Below the pieces are notes generated by a model. It was not told where the DNA came from, did not search any database, and saw only the letters and a program-made list of their open reading frames with translations. A stretch of DNA of 64,000 nucleotides, from the NCBI GenBank assembly GCA_019044685.2, contig JAGTXX020000011.1:1860001-1924000 (forward strand), in the 5' to 3' direction. This document shows positions 19,586 to 30,804 of the stretch, piece after piece (within the stretch, counting starts at the first letter, position 1; each line of letters opens with the position of its first letter). Both the position numbers and the translations under genes were made by a program. This DNA is from Nannochloris sp. 'desiccata'. Taxonomy: Eukaryota > Chlorophyta > Trebouxiophyceae > Chlorellales > Chlorellaceae.

Positions 19586-20880
19586 ATGGCGAGTGCGTGG
19601 GCTGCTCAGGCCTTCGGGCAAGGCCACACGGTAGGAATTAACAAGGCAAAAACAGTGAAACCTACTTTGGCTCGACTTCGCTTAGTACCACGTATACAAT
19701 GCGTAGCTACAGGTATGTAAAATTCTAGTAAATGCTGTAGAATGCTCTCCAAAGTAAGTTATTCTTTGCTCATTCACCAGTTCGAATTTTAAATTTGAAC
19801 TTCAGACCCTAAAAAAGAAGCTAACAAAAGAACCGCTCAACAAGGAACCGTCCTTCCATTCAAAATACCAAGGTCATTACAAGAAGTTGACAACGGCCAA
19901 ATTCTCGGTTTTGGCGCTGAATTGGCGCAAGGTCATCCTGGATTTGGAGATCCGCTCTACACATCCCGCCGTGTACAGATGTCCAATTTAGCCAAATCTC
20001 ACAAAGTTGGCCAGCCTATAGCCACCGTAGAATACACTGAAGAAGAAAAGCGCGTATGGTCCATAGTCATGAAAGAGCTTGAACCTCTGTACCACCGCCA
20101 CGCCTGCTCTGCCTTCCTTTGTACCTTCCCTCTCTTCAAGTTCTCACCAAACGCAGTACCTCAACTTCAAGACCTGAATGAAACCCTACAACGCACTACA
20201 GGATGGCAAATCCGTCCTACTGCGGGTTTATTGCATCCACGTGACTTTCTAGCTGGTCTCGCCTTTCAATGTTTCCACTCGACACAGTATATGAGACACC
20301 ACTCCAATCCATCCTATACCCCAGAACCCGACATCATTCACGAAGCTCTAGGCCACGTTCCCATGCTCGCAGACCCTGATTTTTGTGATTTAGTGCACCA
20401 TATTGGCATTGCTAGCCTTGGTGCTGATGATAAAACCATCTGGTACGTTTTTTGTTTTTCACGTGCTGCCAATATCCCTATAATTTTTAGTTTTTAACTC
20501 AGCACAGCCGTTTCTATTTTACCTTTGTTTACAGGAAGTTGACGAAAATATACTGGTACACGGTAGAATTTGGAGTAATCAGAGAAAAAGTTAGTAATAA
20601 TAACATCGATAGAGATGAGATAAAGGCATTTGGAGCTGGCGTGTTGTCTAGTTTTGGTGAGATGCAACATATGGCATCTGATGAGGCTATTTTTGAGCCT
20701 TTTGACCCCTTTTCTACTTTACCGCCGATGAATTATAAAGATGGGTTTCAGAAAAGATATTTCGTTCTAGAAAGTTTTGAAGAGGCAGCGCAGAGTATGA
20801 AGGAATATTGTCACCATGTACAAAAGCAGTTGGCGCCGGAGGTTAAGGCGACCGTGACCCAAATCCTGCAAAATATGTAA
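19586..20880 (+). CDS. AAH1: Phenylalanine 4-hydroxylase, plastid-type
   Basis: Exons 19586-19712, 19806-20442 and 20535-20880 (369 residues), frame-consistent GT-AG junctions. The first 45 residues (Ala/Lys/Arg-rich, few acids) resemble a chloroplast transit peptide. The catalytic domain of aromatic amino acid hydroxylases follows: VPRIQ lead, RPTAGLLHPRDFLAGLAFQ, the two iron-ligand histidines in PDIIHEALGHVPML, the iron-ligand Glu in YWYTVEFGV, and the C-terminal ESFEEAAQSMKEYC. It converts phenylalanine to tyrosine using a non-haem iron. Non-flowering plants and green algae have a chloroplast form reported to use a folate-independent cofactor. No N-terminal ACT regulatory domain is present, unlike the animal enzyme. 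TGTAA at 21002-21006 is the likely poly(A) signal. Confidence 0.92.
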
Positions 20881-21232
20881 GGGGGTGAGATTAAAATGAA
20901 CAACCGCAGAAATCTCAGTGTCATCAGATTTGCTTGCATCTGTCTGATTTATCCTTATTATTCGAACATAAGCATAAAAAAGTGTCTTCCTTGGCGCCAC
21001 CTGTAATTTTTCTGTATTTTGTCTCTTTTGTGTCTTGTAGATTACTAATTACTAATTATTTCTGAGGTACACCTCAATTAAGCAATCAAATGTACAGTAA
21101 ATGTATCACAATTTCATGTCCTTTCATCAGCTTTCCGTAATGTAAAAGATCGTACTATATACCGTTGAGTTGACCGTATAGCTTCAAAACGAGACCCCAA
21201 AGATTTTATTTTTGCCGACGAAAAACGGCTAC
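20881..21232. other. Convergent intergenic region
   Basis: 3' ends of the hydroxylase (TGTAA at 21002-21006) and the sulfotransferase. The sulfotransferase stop overlaps a good donor (AA|GTAAGT), so one more small 3' exon could lie here, but I could not identify it. Confidence 0.45.
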
Positions 21233-22552
21233 TTACTTCGTCATGTTTGCATGCAGCATCTCCACATCCTTGGCAAAGAAACTCGTCATAGCATCAAAGC
21301 AGGCAGCATGATTGCCAGTGTAAAACTTTTCTTTATCACAATATGTCATATCAGGCAGTTGGTTGCCGTCTATCGTATCAAAAGCACCAAACAACTGCCG
21401 CCGCCGGCATCGCCGCCGGGAATGACCTTTCTCGCTACCACTCCTGCTACCAGCACCACTAGTTGATGTGATTAATTCCTCCTCATAATCAGTCTCAATC
21501 TCGCTATCATCCGTACTATCTTCAGATTCGCTATCTTTGCAATCTAGAGGGTTGAAATTCGCAGGTGGCTTGAAGGTATGTTTCAAAGCCGGCACCGTCG
21601 ACAATTTCTTTCCATTAATTTTATCAAACAACTGGACCAAATCGTCATCAAAATGCTCTAATCTACCAATAAAATCAACCGCCCACTCTCCTTCTTCTGT
21701 TAAAAGGCACGAGGTTTGTTGGCGCATATGCCAGTCTTGATGAGTCCATTTTTTTGTACAGCACTCGGCATTTTTTCTGCAAATTTCTCCGATTGCTAGA
21801 GGGTCTCGACAGTACTCATCCCAGGTAATATGCCTACATTGTGGTGTATCCCGTATAAAATGTACTAAATATTGATATTGACTGATTCCCCGGGACCAGA
21901 CATTTCGAGTAAAAGTAAAAACAGTGTATTTCTTCCAGAGTTTGGTGACTTCTGCCGCCGACATCGAGGTATCTGCAACTCGGTGCATACAATGAGGCAC
22001 GTCAGGGCTCACATTGCATGGCGGGAAGATGCTTTCTATAATGGTTGTGCTACCAGTCTTTGCTGTACGGACAAACATGATTGCATATGCGTGATTAAAG
22101 TAGAGGCGGCAGCCCCAAGGATCAGGGCCGTGAGGCGGGACAGAGTCATACGCCTGAGTTAATGGGATGTCGCCAGCAGCGCGTTTTTCTAAAAAATTGT
22201 CCCATGCTTCACGACGAGGGATATCTTCAGAAGAGTGCCATGACCGTAGAGCAGCAGGACCTGCTTTAAAGACCCAGCCATGGGCAGCAGAAGAGGCTTC
22301 TAAATCTAAGAGCGGCAAGTTAAGTGATTTATCAGATGAAGATGTTGGGCTTGAAGATGGGCTTGATTTTGATGGTGGGGAGTGAGTAGGTGTTGTTGTT
22401 GAGTGTGAGGATTCGATCATTGCTAGAGAAGAGGGGTTGCTCCATAATACAACACCAGCTAGAGCAACTGCTAAAATAATTGCAATTCGCACTACATTAC
22501 AGTGAGGAGGAGAAGGGCGTGCCCCATGCTCCCTCATTTTTGATGGAACCAT
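21233..22552 (-). CDS. Golgi type-II membrane sulfotransferase-like protein
   Basis: 439 residues. A short basic cytosolic tail and one membrane anchor (about residues 23-42) give type-II topology. A Ser/Thr/Pro-rich stem follows (about 45-80), then a catalytic domain. The 5'-phosphosulfate-binding loop is FVRTAKTGSTTIIESIF and the 3'-phosphate motif is TFTRNVWSRGISQYQYL, as in the Sulfotransfer_2 / carbohydrate sulfotransferase group, which uses PAPS. Many cysteines in the middle (CRHITWDEYCRDP, CRKNAECCTKKW) suggest disulfides in the lumen. An acidic Ser-rich and basic insertion lies near 340-385. The likely role is sulfation of cell-wall or secreted polysaccharide (inference). The stop codon is embedded in GTAAGT, so the true C-terminus may be longer. 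Confidence 0.78.
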   Translation of the reverse strand: MVPSKMREHGARPSPPHCNVVRIAIILAVALAGVVLWSNPSSLAMIESSHSTTTPTHSPPSKSSPSSSPTSSSDKSLNLPLLDLEASSAAHGWVFKAGPAALRSWHSSEDIPRREAWDNFLEKRAAGDIPLTQAYDSVPPHGPDPWGCRLYFNHAYAIMFVRTAKTGSTTIIESIFPPCNVSPDVPHCMHRVADTSMSAAEVTKLWKKYTVFTFTRNVWSRGISQYQYLVHFIRDTPQCRHITWDEYCRDPLAIGEICRKNAECCTKKWTHQDWHMRQQTSCLLTEEGEWAVDFIGRLEHFDDDLVQLFDKINGKKLSTVPALKHTFKPPANFNPLDCKDSESEDSTDDSEIETDYEEELITSTSGAGSRSGSEKGHSRRRCRRRQLFGAFDTIDGNQLPDMTYCDKEKFYTGNHAACFDAMTSFFAKDVEMLHANMTK

Positions 22553-22850
22553 TTGATCATTTCATAGAAATAGCTAATTCTAGTATTGTTACCAATCTAT
22601 TTCGCAACTAACCTTTGTTTTCCACCAAAAATTTGGTTGCCTCGTGAATTTTGGTCACAGCAGAGCAGAGCATGACTAGCCAAGCACCGCAAGAGAAAGC
22701 AACAAAATGGCACCCTTGAGCACGCAAGATACCCTAAGCATTATTTAATTATCCTTAGAGACTCCCTGTCAAAGTCCAAGGCCTATAAACGGCGTTCTGC
22801 ACCCTCCAAGGCTTACACCTTTACCGCTGGCCTCTTCCTCTTCAAGCACC
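22553..22850. promoter_or_regulatory. Divergent promoter region
   Basis: 298 bp between the start codons of the sulfotransferase and the secreted Cys-rich protein, both products of the secretory pathway. Sharing of control is possible. No specific motif identified. Confidence 0.4.
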
Positions 22851-23552
22851 ATGGCGTCCTTGACACGTTTCTTCATCTTATTACTCCCTTTAATCGCGTT
22901 CTTTCCGCTAGCAGTACACTCCCAAGGGCACACCTGCGTCTATTGCCGCACAGTCACTAGAGAAGCTCCAGACCCAACTGCCACCCGTATGGCCTGTTCA
23001 CGGAACGTGCAGCAACCCATCACATGCCCTGTAACTGGCCTTCTGCCTGATTGTGACGATCCGGAACTGTTTGAACGGCCTGTTGGAGCAAGGAATACCC
23101 CCGATGGGTGCGATGTAATTGAAATTAATAACTTAGGCGCCCCAGTATTCCGTTCTTACGAATGTGAGGATTATGTACGATTCGCTGGACAAGTATGGGC
23201 TCTCCGTGCTGTAATTACTGACCCTGCATGCCCAGATCCTGGTAGTATTTGGACGGAATGTAGTTTTTCTACGCCTTTGTGTCAACCTCGTAAGGGTATT
23301 GCAGCGTTCCAAATTGAAGGTGGCTTTCAAGTAGCCATTGAAAGCCCTACTAGTGCTGGTGCTGATAGTACGATGGCACCTACCCCCGAAGAAGAAACTG
23401 CTGCTGAAGAGATGGTTGCGCCCAGGGCGCCTGCTCCTGAGCAGGAGCCTCCTCCTGCCGAGATAGAACCAATCGTGGGGGTTCCACAAGTTATTGAAGA
23501 AGAACCCTTGCCTGGGGTAACTACCACTGCTCCTGGAGGCGGCTTACCTTGA
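22851..23552 (+). CDS. Secreted Cys-rich protein with an acidic Pro-rich tail
   Basis: 233 residues, one exon. Residues 1-24 are a clear signal peptide (FFILLLPLIAFFPLAVHS). The mature N-terminal region (25-160) has about a dozen cysteines, beginning CVYCRTVTRE and ending CSFSTPLC, probably a small disulfide-bonded domain. I do not recognise the family. The last 65 residues are rich in Pro, Glu and Ala (PAPEQEPPPAEIEP), resembling the linker in the fasciclin protein at the right end of the window. No membrane anchor is evident. An extracellular matrix or cell-wall role is inferred from the signal peptide and composition only. Confidence 0.7.
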   Translation: MASLTRFFILLLPLIAFFPLAVHSQGHTCVYCRTVTREAPDPTATRMACSRNVQQPITCPVTGLLPDCDDPELFERPVGARNTPDGCDVIEINNLGAPVFRSYECEDYVRFAGQVWALRAVITDPACPDPGSIWTECSFSTPLCQPRKGIAAFQIEGGFQVAIESPTSAGADSTMAPTPEEETAAEEMVAPRAPAPEQEPPPAEIEPIVGVPQVIEEEPLPGVTTTAPGGGLP

Positions 23553-23706
23553 ATAAAGTAAAATAGCAAGAAATAGATCTTTCTTATAAGACTTTCCATT
23601 TCGTTTCTGCTTTTTGTGCGTGCATCAATAAATGCTGCTCTATGAATTTTGAACAAACGAAGAATATTTGTACAGAGAACAAAATGAGGAATAACAAGAA
23701 CACATT

Positions 23707-24385
23707 TCAAGCTTTCTTTAGTTGGTATTTTGATGCCTGTAATTTCGCAAGCTCTGGACGTATCTCCCCCAGACCGTCAATTAAAAGAACAGCAGCAGCT
23801 ACACAAAATGAAGGAGCAAGTGGCTTCCATAGCACCCGCCACAATGCTCGTAAAGGCCATTTCCCTTGCATGACCACTTTATAAATAGCAGTAGCCCAGA
23901 AGCAAAACATGAATAACGCGAGAGTGGTGCAAAATACGAGGTTACGTCGCCACACAGGCTCAGAACGAGGGCCAAATGCCAATACTGCTGCCGTTGCATA
24001 ACCCGCTGTTATTGCTGCTCCTAGTTCCGCTATAACCACCGACGCTGGGTGGATGATATCTCTAAATGGAGCATGATGTGGCAATTGCCAGGGGTAGATG
24101 GCTTGGTAGAGTGCAGATAAAATAAAGAGTACAGCTACCGATGCGCCACCGCCACCAACATACGTTTTTGTCTTTTGAGTTTGTTGGGCTAACTGTTGCT
24201 GTAGCGAGGCGATTAAGTCTTCTTGTTCCTGATCATCTAGCAAATTCTGCAGATGGGTTTTAGGGATTGTTGGTGAGTTTTGTTGTGAATGAAAATGTGA
24301 TCACATGTCAAGATCGCAAAACAAGTTGAAGATTTACCTCGTCATTTGGCTCCGCAGCCTGCCTCCTTCGTTGAAGATTTGACAT
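23707..24385 (-). CDS. Small four-helix membrane protein, unknown function
   Basis: Exons 24385-24338 and 24246-23707 on the minus strand (195 residues). The donor GACGAG|GTAAAT and acceptor CTGCAG|AAT keep frame and give the start MSNLQRRRQAAEPNDEN. A short charged/coiled-coil head (LIASLQQQLAQQTQ) is followed by four hydrophobic segments at about 50-66, 88-108, 120-140 and 158-176. The loops contain LPHHAPFRDIIHPA and FGPRSEPVWRRNL. No family is recognised. It lacks a signal peptide, so insertion is presumably by internal signals. Confidence 0.65.
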
Positions 24386-24582
24386 CTTATTTAATTTTGA
24401 ATTTATCGCAATTTGGACCTCTTACGCCAAAGTTTTCTGTAATTTTTTTCCCTTCATTTTCAATCCTGTTTGCCTCCGGCACTAGAATTTTCTAAACCTT
24501 TTTCTTAAATAGATTATTACAATATATTCGGATGCATACTCGCTCTGACAACCAACACGGAAGCAATAATAACACCCAGTCC

Positions 24583-26307
24583 TTATGTAGTATATTCCGC
24601 ATTGATCTTAACCTGCAAACATCAAGAATAAAAGAAAGGCAAATATGTTAGTGCCCTTCACTCGTCTAAAAATGGTTCGTTTATAATATAACTAGGAAAA
24701 AACAAAGCAAGCTCTACATAACTTACGTAATCATAGCTAAGATCACATCCCCATGCCATCCCCTTTCCAGGCCCATTCCCAATCGACACTTGCATATTTA
24801 CAGTACCATGTTCTGCTGCTTTTCCTTTCAGGTAGGCACTTGCAGCAACAGCATCAAATTCAAGTGGCTGCCCATTTTCCATTAGAACCATGTCCCCCAG
24901 CATAATTTTCACATCAGCTTGACTGTAATGAACCCCAGAATACCCAGCAGCGGCAGCGATGCGACCCCAATTAGGGTCATGGCCAAACACCGCACTTTTT
25001 ACGAGAGAACTGCCGACAACACTTTTTGCTACTTTATTGGCTGCGTCATCATCTGGTGCGCCCAAAACCTCGCACTCAATCAACACAGTTGCTCCCTCGC
25101 CATCCCATGCAATGGATTTCGCTAATCCTTGCAATACAGCGGTTAAAGCAGCTTCTAAACGCTGTCCTTCCGAGGAACCCGCATCGGTGATCTCAGGCCC
25201 ATTTGCCATGCCGGAAGTTAATCCAATAACGGTATCGTTGGTGGAAGTATCCCCATCAACTGTAATTTGGTTGAATGAAGATGCAGAGGCACGACGGAAC
25301 ATACCACGCCATGCTTCTGGGGCTACTGGAGCATCACATGTGACAACTGCAAGCATGGTAGCCATATTGGGATGGATCATTCCGCTCCCTTTAGCAATAC
25401 CGCCTAATCGAACAGTACGACCAGGAGATAATTCAACTTCCAAAGCAGCAGATTTACTGACCAAGTCAGTGGTAGTAATGGCAACAGCAGCACGATGAGC
25501 GTCAGCAGCGGCGGAGCCTAGTGCGGCGGCAAGCTTGGGGACAGAAGCCAATAGGGCATCCATCTTAATACGGCGGCCAATGACACCAGTGGATTCGAGT
25601 AAAACTTGGTCAGGGGTAATGCCAAGAGCGGCTGCAGTTGCGTTAGCAGATGCTAAGGAGTCTTGATACCCCTGCTCACCTGTAGCTGCATTTGCCTGTC
25701 CAGCATTCACCAATACAGCTCGTACCGTAGTAGTACGTTCCAATACTTCTTTGCAGTACGTCACAGGTGCAGCACACATGACATTTAATGTAAAGACACC
25801 AGCAGCGACTGCATCTTTCTCGCAGAGAATAAGAGCGAGATCGGCTTTGTCGCCTTTTGCTCGGAGGCCACCATACATTCCTTGCGCTTTAAAACCCTTG
25901 GGAGCGCATACACAGCCTTCAATCTCTTTCCAAGGTCCTGAAGGGATAAGTACAGGTGCAGCAGGGATGTCAAAAGAACCAGGAATAGCAGATGCTGCGG
26001 TTATTAATTTTAAACAGCGAGAATGGTGGGGAGCGATAGTGGCCTGGCGGCAGGAAAAAGATGGTGAAAAGCTGCTAGGAGCTCGCGCAAGGGGAGCATT
26101 CAAATGCATGGCTGCAAATATCAAATTGTAAAGCATAAGAAATAATGGCTTATAGAGTGAGACAGTAATAGAAATAGTATAAAGTTTAAAAGAGCGCTGT
26201 AAGTGTGAAAACGTACATGCCATCTGCCGCCCTACCCGGTGGGCAGTGCTCTTCGCAGCAGAGGTTACCAGCATTGATGCGCTTGACTGATGGATGTGTG
26301 TATACAT
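24583..26307 (-). CDS. ArgJ: Bifunctional ornithine acetyltransferase / N-acetylglutamate synthase
   Basis: Three exons on the minus strand: 26307-26217, 26111-24727 and 24612-24583 (501 residues). The last exon is only 30 nt but restores the conserved end [13 protein letters not shown]. It is supported by TAC|GTAAGT...TTGCAG|GTT and a TTACA poly(A) signal at 24517-24521. The first intron (GTACGT...TTGCAG) lies within the transit-peptide region, and ATGs at 26307, 26274 and 26108 are alternative starts. ArgJ recycles acetyl groups between N-acetylornithine and glutamate in the plastid arginine pathway. Visible motifs are [27 protein letters not shown], and the autocleavage site in [14 protein letters not shown], where the Ala-Thr bond is cut to expose the catalytic Thr. 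[17 protein letters not shown] is also intact. Confidence 0.93.
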
Positions 26308-26689
26308 TTTTGACAATTCTATGCTACAGAATGCGTGTCAAACTGCTGGAATAATCGTTTCGATAGAGTGCACAATAAAAGATTGAACCTAGGTCTGATG
26401 TTTACCGATCAGAGTTTTGCAATGCACTAAGACCTTAAGCGGCCTTCTTCACTGATGATAAATCGAGGAGCAATGTTTGCATATGCTGGATCGGGTCAAA
26501 GATCGCAAGTAATAGAGCGACCCAAACCTATTGACCTCGTCTCCGATGGTCGGGCGAGCGCGCGAGAGTTTCCCTTGGACAACAAACGAAGCGGGGTTAA
26601 TACTTTTAGGAACCCGGCGCGTGCATCAGTTGTGAAACCAGTAATACCCTGAGATCAGGCAAGCAGCCAAAGTACGCTCGTATAAAGCA
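26308..26689. promoter_or_regulatory. Divergent promoter region with a stem-loop
   Basis: 382 bp between ArgJ and the GAT-like gene. A perfect 6 bp inverted repeat TCTGAT/ATCAGA with an 8-nt loop lies at about 26394-26413. It is not part of a credible tRNA. The downstream part is unusually GC-rich. Confidence 0.4.
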
Positions 26690-27489
26690 ATGGAGAAACG
26701 ATTGAGCGAATTCAAGTCGCGTTTTCAGAACCTTCTTGGACCGAAACGGCAGGTATGTGATATTTGATTCACTGGCTTGACAGATACCTGAGCGAAGGAG
26801 TCTTCATGTACGCTTGCGGGTGAGATCTTATTTAAAGCGAATTCCCGATCGGATTATTTTTGCAGGGCTATGACGAGCTAGACAACTTGGAACGTCCCTT
26901 GGTAGGAGGCGAGGACGAGGAAGACTATGGGGATAGGCCTCAAGGTGGGACCTATCGTCCCCCTAGCTCTGGGGGTGCAGAAGAAGGAGGAGGCCCGGGT
27001 CGGCCTGCAAGCTTCACCGTGGGACTACCCTCACAAACAGACGAGATCCAAGAAATATCTGCCTTATCAAAGGACGCTTCTGAGATATTATGGGAGATGG
27101 TAGCAATGGGAGAAAGAGGAGAATCTATGCTGGAAATGAGAAGCAGAGCTGAAATGTTGCAAGCGCAACTACGTGGATTGATCAACGATTACGCAGGCGG
27201 CGATGAAAAGATATTTGCTGGAGCGTTTGAAGCTTATGAAATGATTTCACGTTGTTTAGACGATCAAAAGGTACCTGAGAATGCAGTTGCAGAAGCAGCG
27301 GTAGAGGCTCCACAACAAGAAGTACCTGCTGCTGCTGCTGCTGCTGCTGTGGAGGAGCGCACACCGGTGGCAGTTGAACCAGCACAAGAACAGTCTCGGC
27401 CTGTTGCCGTTCCTCCACCAGCACCTGCTATGCCCGCTGTAGCTACTGCTAATGCATCAGCCGGTGCTGATCTCATTAGTTTTGATTGA
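26690..27489 (+). CDS. GAT-domain-like protein, probable membrane-traffic adaptor
   Basis: Exons 26690-26752 and 26866-27489 (228 residues); CGGCAG|GTATGT...TTGCAG|GGC is in frame. A basic amphipathic start (KRLSEFKSRFQNLLG) is followed by an acidic Gly/Pro-rich linker. A helical region at about 78-150 follows (ISALSKDASEILWEMVAMGERGE, RAEMLQAQLRGLI, AFEAYEMISRCLDD) that resembles the three-helix GAT domain of TOM1/GGA proteins, which bind ubiquitin and sort cargo. The rest is Ala/Pro/Val-rich. No VHS domain is present, unlike classical TOL proteins. The final residues ADLISFD resemble a clathrin-box or accessory-protein tail. Family assignment is moderate. Confidence 0.55.
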
Positions 27490-27768
27490 ATGAAAGTCGA
27501 ATTCTCTTGATCTTTATGAAGAACTCTCTTTTCAAACTACTTTTTGATCTGCACGTCTCCAATCTGTATACTTTCCTTCCTTCTATTTTTCCTCCCATTA
27601 TCCTCTTCTCTATTAGAAAGAAACAGAGTAGTTGCTTGTACTATGCACGTTGTTTTTTGGGCTATCATTGAAAGTAAAAAAGCCTCTAGTTGTCATTTAA
27701 TTATCAAAAAAGGGAATCCGAGAAGCGGCACAAAATAAAACGTCAAATAATTATAATAATCTTTTGAG

Positions 27769-29739
27769 TTAGTAATCCCTCCAGCCTTTCGTTTCCAATC
27801 TCTCCGCCTTCCCAAGCACAGTCTGTTTCATTCCTTCTTGATACCGTAACATCTTATTTAATAACACAGGGTCGGCAGACGCCATGATTCTCACCGCAAG
27901 CAAACCAGCATTTGCCGCATTCCCAATCGCCACTGTCGCTACAGGCACCCCTTTGGGCATCTGTACGATCGATAATAAAGCATCTATCCCATCCAAATGT
28001 GCTCCAGCAGGTTTCACAGGGACACCAATCACAGGTAACGGTGTCATTGCGGCCACCATCCCGGGTAAATGAGCTGCCCCGCCTGCACCCGCGATGATCA
28101 CCTGCAGCCCTCTTCCAGGAGCCTCTCTTGCGTAATCAAACATTCTTTCTGGTGTACGATGTGCAGAAACGACAGTGACTTCACAATTAACGCCAAATTC
28201 TTCTAGTACTTCTGCTGCTGCCTTCATTGTAGGCAGATCTGAATCTGACCCCATGATGATCCCAACACGGATCCTATCTGCGGTACCGCCACCAGGCATA
28301 TTGCCCGCTACTAATGCTAAATCAGCTTGAACTCGTGCAGACGCAGCGACAACAGCATCTGCTGCTCGTTCATCAACTGCACGTAACTTTCTACGGCATT
28401 CTTCGTTATTCTTGCCTACAAATGTAACATGGCCTATTTTCCGTTGAGCAGCAACTTCTTCTTTACCGTACCAATGGACAGACGCACCGGGTACACGGTA
28501 TGCCCGACCCATTAATTCATGTGCCGCACGCATACCAGCTTCACCGTCAGTTTCTCCAAGCACATTGAGCATGATTGAAGAGCCCACTTTAAGTGCTGGG
28601 TCTCCAAGTGGCCATCCAAGCACAGCTCTAATTTGTGCTTCGTACTGGGACATGCCACACGCTTCGATCGTATAATGCCCAGAGTTGTGTGGGCGCGGTG
28701 CCACTTCATTTAAAACGATACTCCCATCAGGAAGTAAAAATAATTCAACACCAAAGACCCCTGCGCCTTCTAAGCAAGCGACGGCGCCTTCTGCCGCTTT
28801 CTTTGCAGCAGCAGCGACGGAAGGAGGGACCTGTGCAGGGGTTTCTGTTGTATGGCAGATATTGTCTTTATGAATGGTTTGTACTACTGGGTACGAGATT
28901 ACCGTACCGTCACGTGATCGTACTACCATGACAGCCAACTCACAAACAAAGGGAACCCACTTTTCTGCATAAAGCCCCCGTTCATAGCCACCTAATGCCG
29001 CAACAGCGGATTCTACACTCTCAGCAGACTCAACAACTGCATTTCCACGGCCATCATAGGCTAAAGTCTTGGATTTAAGCATATAGGGATAGCCGAACGC
29101 AGCGCCTGCACTGGCAGCGCATTTTTCGCATTTAATTTGACGGAATTCTGGTAATGGAACACCGGCTTCAGCAAAATGCTGTTTCTGGCGGTACTTATCT
29201 TGGATTATACGTAAGGTGTTAGGCGTAGGCTGCACTTCAATACCGCTTGTTGCTGCCGCCGCCTCCATGGCATCAGCGTCAATGTGCTCAATTTCTACAG
29301 TAAGGACATCAACAGTAGCAGCAAAATTCTTGACAGCTTCAGGGTCGCGAAAGCTACCGACAACCTGCTCAGCGACGGTAGAAGCAGGGCAGTTGGGAAC
29401 AGGGTCCAGTACTTTAATTGTGACGCCCATCTTTGCCGCCTCTTGAGCAAGCATTTTTCCAAGCTGGCCACCGCCGAGCACGCCTACTACAGCGCTGCGG
29501 GGAAGTCCTCCTTCGCCGATAGAGGTGGGTCCACCGGAATTAGAAGCAGCGTTGGCCATAACACTAAGCTGAAGATTGCGGGATGATTGAGTTGATGGTC
29601 GATGGGTTGTTGAGGAAGCAACACGCGTGTTATTCGCTGCAATAAACGCCGATTGATCACGGATATGTTTCGTGCTCGTCAGGTGAGTAGGAGAGGCACG
29701 CTGCCCTTTCGACAAGGCGGCTACAATTTTGAATTGCAT
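27769..29739 (-). CDS. Phosphoribosylaminoimidazole carboxylase (PurK-PurE fusion)
   Basis: 656 residues from the ATG at 29739. Residues 1-75 are basic and Ser/Thr-rich, consistent with import into plastid (known site of plant purine synthesis). PurK part (about 80-480): [16 protein letters not shown] nucleotide fold, then an ATP-grasp domain with [17 protein letters not shown] and [23 protein letters not shown]. PurE part (about 495-650): [27 protein letters not shown] with the catalytic His, [13 protein letters not shown], and VGNA-type end. The pair converts AIR to CAIR in de novo purine synthesis. The order PurK then PurE is as in plants and fungi. A short non-ATG extension upstream is not used. 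Confidence 0.94.
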   Translation of the reverse strand: MQFKIVAALSKGQRASPTHLTSTKHIRDQSAFIAANNTRVASSTTHRPSTQSSRNLQLSVMANAASNSGGPTSIGEGGLPRSAVVGVLGGGQLGKMLAQEAAKMGVTIKVLDPVPNCPASTVAEQVVGSFRDPEAVKNFAATVDVLTVEIEHIDADAMEAAAATSGIEVQPTPNTLRIIQDKYRQKQHFAEAGVPLPEFRQIKCEKCAASAGAAFGYPYMLKSKTLAYDGRGNAVVESAESVESAVAALGGYERGLYAEKWVPFVCELAVMVVRSRDGTVISYPVVQTIHKDNICHTTETPAQVPPSVAAAAKKAAEGAVACLEGAGVFGVELFLLPDGSIVLNEVAPRPHNSGHYTIEACGMSQYEAQIRAVLGWPLGDPALKVGSSIMLNVLGETDGEAGMRAAHELMGRAYRVPGASVHWYGKEEVAAQRKIGHVTFVGKNNEECRRKLRAVDERAADAVVAASARVQADLALVAGNMPGGGTADRIRVGIIMGSDSDLPTMKAAAEVLEEFGVNCEVTVVSAHRTPERMFDYAREAPGRGLQVIIAGAGGAAHLPGMVAAMTPLPVIGVPVKPAGAHLDGIDALLSIVQMPKGVPVATVAIGNAANAGLLAVRIMASADPVLLNKMLRYQEGMKQTVLGKAERLETKGWRDY

Positions 29740-30196
29740 TTTCAGGAGTAGACTTTGGCAGGAGAAAATCCTGCACAAGGCCTACAACAGATGTTCTTTA
29801 TGGACAGTAAAATAAACACCGATTTGATGGAGTTATTCGATCTTTAATTGCATATGAGCTGTTTTTAAAATTTGCAACCGTTCGAACTTACTTTACTGAA
29901 CTCATAGCATGATGGAGTGAGTCCGTCTAGAGACCGTGGCGCTTCATCCTACAGTGACCTGCCACTTCAAACAGCTGCTAAAAGAGAACTCGCTGGAGGA
30001 CGGGAGGAGGTCTGGCCAGTTGGCGTACGTACTTCAAGTTGCCTGACCTGACGGTGGCCACTTTTTATAGTTACAGTTTCGACATCCAGGCACTTTAGTC
30101 CGATTATAAAGTACTTTGCACTTCTTAACGTAATTGCGTTTAGTTAGATACACCTCAGAGAGCAACCCCGTTTCTGATAATTTAATTTAAAAAGCA
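29740..30196. promoter_or_regulatory. Divergent promoter region
   Basis: 457 bp between PurK-PurE and the acyl-CoA-binding protein gene. No specific motif or RNA gene recognised. Confidence 0.4.
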
Positions 30197-30608
30197 ATGG
30201 CATCTCCTCTTGAGCAGAAATTCAAGAAGGCCGTATGGTTGATCCGCAATGGACCACCTAACCCTAACACAAATACTGCCAGGAAGCTCGAATTCTATAG
30301 TTTGTTCAAGCAAGCAACAGTCGGTGATGTTGAAGGAACTCAGCCATGGGCGGTGCAATTGGAGGCCCGCACCAAGTGGGATGCATGGGCAAAGTTGAAA
30401 AGAATGAGTAAAGAAGAAGCGATGCAAAAGTACATTGATCTCATAGCCTCAGGTAAGCTTTGTGGCGTTAGATTTGTCAGACTAGCGATTTTGGCTTTTC
30501 CCCGCCTTTCCGCATTTATGTTTATAAATATTCTATTTTTGCAACTCTGTAGGTGATGCTGAATGGGAGAACCACCCTGCTCTTGCCGACTACAAGGAAG
30601 AAGCGTAG
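30197..30608 (+). CDS. ACBP: Acyl-CoA-binding protein (small, cytosolic)
   Basis: Exons 30197-30452 and 30553-30608 (103 residues); TCAG|GTAAGC...CTGTAG|GT restores the frame. This is the classic four-helix ACBP: LEQKFKKAVWLIRNG, then the helix-2 signature LEFYSLFKQATVGDV, and the helix-3 segment KWDAWAKLKRMSKEEAMQKYIDLIA with Tyr and Lys residues that hold the CoA. The length is usual for the family plus about 10 residues after the domain. It binds long-chain acyl-CoA in the cytosol and buffers lipid synthesis. A run of T at about 30695-30708 lies in the 3' region. Confidence 0.94.
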
Positions 30609-30804
30609 AGGATGAACTGGAATTTTCCAGGACTTTTCGGAAGTTTCAAGTTCTCGCGAGTCGTTTTCATTTTCCAGTCGGTCAAAAATATCGATTTTTT
30701 TTTTTTTTCATTTTTTCATCGTGTTTAACAATATAAAAAGATTACAAATCTCAGGATATACATAATAACCAGTAATACACACATCAGGAACAATTTACAA
30801 AATA

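Noticed and set aside
26370..26440. tRNA-like sequence on the minus strand with a GGTTCAATC T-loop-like string and a hairpin
   Set aside because: T-stem and acceptor arms do not pair and the D-arm is missing; only the 6 bp hairpin is real.
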